Shown piece after piece: positions 62,994 to 64,000 of a stretch of DNA of 64,000 nt. Source of the DNA: Novosphingobium pokkalii (GTDB taxonomy: Bacteria > Pseudomonadota > Alphaproteobacteria > Sphingomonadales > Sphingomonadaceae). How positions within the stretch are numbered: the stretch's first letter is position 1; each line of letters begins with the position of its first letter. The notes under the pieces are model-generated. The model searched no databases. It was not told the origin of the DNA and saw only the letters and a list, made by a program, of their open reading frames with translations. Position numbers and translations under genes: made by a program. The DNA lies in the NCBI RefSeq assembly GCF_014652855.1, contig NZ_BMZP01000008.1, positions 1 to 64,000 on the forward strand. The letters run 5' to 3'.

Positions 62994-64000
62994 ATGATGA
63001 TGGGCAAGAGCGGCAACAACGGCAATTCGGGCGCAACGAACGCGCCGGCCGGATGGAGCCGTCGCCGTGTGGGCCAGTGGCTGACCCTTTCGCTGCCGGC
63101 GGTGCTGCTGGCCGGGTGCTCGGTCATTCCCAAGCCCGGCACGCAGGGCGCCCCGCCCCCGCCCCGCGAAACCGCGCCGCAGGAAAACGTGCTGCCCAGC
63201 GACGCCGGCCGCCATCGCGTGGCCCTGCTGGTGCCGCTGACCGGGCCCAATGCCGCCGTGGGCCAGGCGATCGCCAACGCCACGACGATGGCGCTGCTCG
63301 ACACCAACGCGCAATCGCTGCGCATCACCACCTATGACACCGGCAGCGGCGCGGCGGCGGCGGCGAGCAAGGCCGTGCTCGACGGCAATCGCCTGATCCT
63401 TGGCCCGCTGACCGCAGACGACGTCAGCGTGGTGGCCGGTGTGGCGCGGCCAGCCAAAGTGCCGATGATCACCTATTCCAACGACAGCGCCGTGGCCGAT
63501 CGCGATGTCTTCGTGCTGGGCCAGGTGCCCAGCCAATCGATCGCCCGCGTGATCGGCTATGCCCGCGCGCAGGGCGTGAAGACGATCGGCGCGATCGTGC
63601 CCACCGGCACCTATGGCCAGCGAGTGAGCGCAGCGCTGGCCGACGCCACGCGCGCCCAGGGCATCCACCTGACCGCGATCGAGACCTATGACCGCGGCAA
63701 CACTTCGGCCGCCAGCGCGGTGCGCCGGGTCAAGGCGAAGGGGCCGATCGATGCCCTGCTGATCGGCGATGGCGCGCGCATCGCACTCCAGGCCGCGCCC
63801 TTTGCCAAGGGCACCCGCCTGCTCGGCACCGAGCTGTGGAAAGGCGACCCGGCGCTGGCGCGCAGCCCGGCGATGAAGGGCGCCTGGTTCGCCGCGATTT
63901 CCGACGATCGCCTGCCGCGCTTCGAGCAATCCTATCGCCAGCGCTTTGGCTCTGCCCCGGCGCGCATTGCCACGCTGGGCTATGACTCGGTGCTGCTGAC
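62994..64000 (+). CDS. Penicillin-binding protein activator, LpoA-like (partial)
   Basis: The window ends inside this gene; about 335 codons are visible. A Ser/Asn/Gly-rich start and Arg stretch lead to a hydrophobic run and lipobox L-L-A-G-C (Cys42 from ATG 62994; upstream in-frame ATG at 62964 is possible but lacks a ribosome site). The rest is a periplasmic-binding-protein-like fold, R-H-R-V-A-L-L-V-P-L-T-G-P-N, V-P-M-I-T-Y-S-N-D-S, and G-A-I-V-P-T-G-T-Y-G. This matches LpoA-type activators that help penicillin-binding proteins. Divergent from rsmI, the classical lpoA-rsmI-yraN neighbourhood. Confidence 0.85.
   Translation, partial: MMMGKSGNNGNSGATNAPAGWSRRRVGQWLTLSLPAVLLAGCSVIPKPGTQGAPPPPRETAPQENVLPSDAGRHRVALLVPLTGPNAAVGQAIANATTMALLDTNAQSLRITTYDTGSGAAAAASKAVLDGNRLILGPLTADDVSVVAGVARPAKVPMITYSNDSAVADRDVFVLGQVPSQSIARVIGYARAQGVKTIGAIVPTGTYGQRVSAALADATRAQGIHLTAIETYDRGNTSAASAVRRVKAKGPIDALLIGDGARIALQAAPFAKGTRLLGTELWKGDPALARSPAMKGAWFAAISDDRLPRFEQSYRQRFGSAPARIATLGYDSVLL

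Overview
The window is a stretch of high-GC chromosome from an alphaproteobacterium, most likely a sphingomonad close to Novosphingobium/Sphingomonas. This is an inference from gene content and order, not from a database search. The support is: an SOS box of the alphaproteobacterial GTTC-N7-GTTC type, a ROSE-type RNA thermometer before an hsp20 gene, the conserved blocks grxC / carbon-nitrogen hydrolase / DUF1178 and PBP activator / rsmI / yraN / gshB, an EpsB-PrsK-PrsR locus of the PEP-CTERM exopolysaccharide type, and REP-like palindromes scattered through the intergenic gaps. Nearly all of it is ordinary core chromosome. The only clear mobile DNA is at the left edge.

Layout. 1-2525 is the end of an integrated island: a P4-type integrase and a membrane protein lying against the 3' end of tRNA-Ser(GGA) at 2665-2755. 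2830-15252 carries a secreted cyclophilin-like protein, the ppGpp synthase/hydrolase, two orphan secreted proteins, a GNAT/hemF pair, pdeM, infC (apparently started at an AUA codon), a glutamine-rich lipoprotein, the grxC operon and a heat-regulated hsp20. 15277-17925 is a two-gene DNA-repair operon (radical SAM protein plus UdgX) with a LexA box over its ribosome binding site. 18072-24551 holds a hydrolase, a flavin-reductase-like protein, an amino-acid permease, panB and a patatin-like protein. 24740-31232 is a four-gene exopolysaccharide/PEP-CTERM regulatory operon. 31287-38571 contains the chaperone genes dnaJ, dnaK, grpE and hrcA, followed by rph and rdgB. 39345-46921 carries hemW, xerC, a PepSY / response regulator / kinase operon, uup and an acidic secreted-type protein. 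46973-53972 carries a DUF885 protein, a small regulator, a glycosyltransferase and secF-secD-yajC. 54241-64000 carries tRNA-Pro(GGG), an MFS/SDR pair, a lipoprotein, aroQ, accB-accC, a DedA protein, gshB, yraN, rsmI and the start of a PBP activator lipoprotein.

How the genes work together. Three stress circuits can be read from the DNA. Heat shock: dnaK-dnaJ, hrcA-grpE and an RNA-thermometer hsp20. SOS repair: the LexA-controlled radical SAM/UdgX operon. Stringent response: a bifunctional Rel/Spo enzyme. Envelope work is represented by Sec accessory proteins, a PBP activator, lipoproteins, exopolysaccharide regulation and two-component sensing.

Most striking observations: the non-canonical infC start, the LexA box that doubles as a Shine-Dalgarno region, the ROSE element, a terminator-like hairpin that contains the dnaJ Shine-Dalgarno, a composite three-hairpin palindrome at 44121-44248, and a dispersed inverted repeat that supplies the last codons of the DedA gene. 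I found no convincing new defence, toxin or biosynthetic system.
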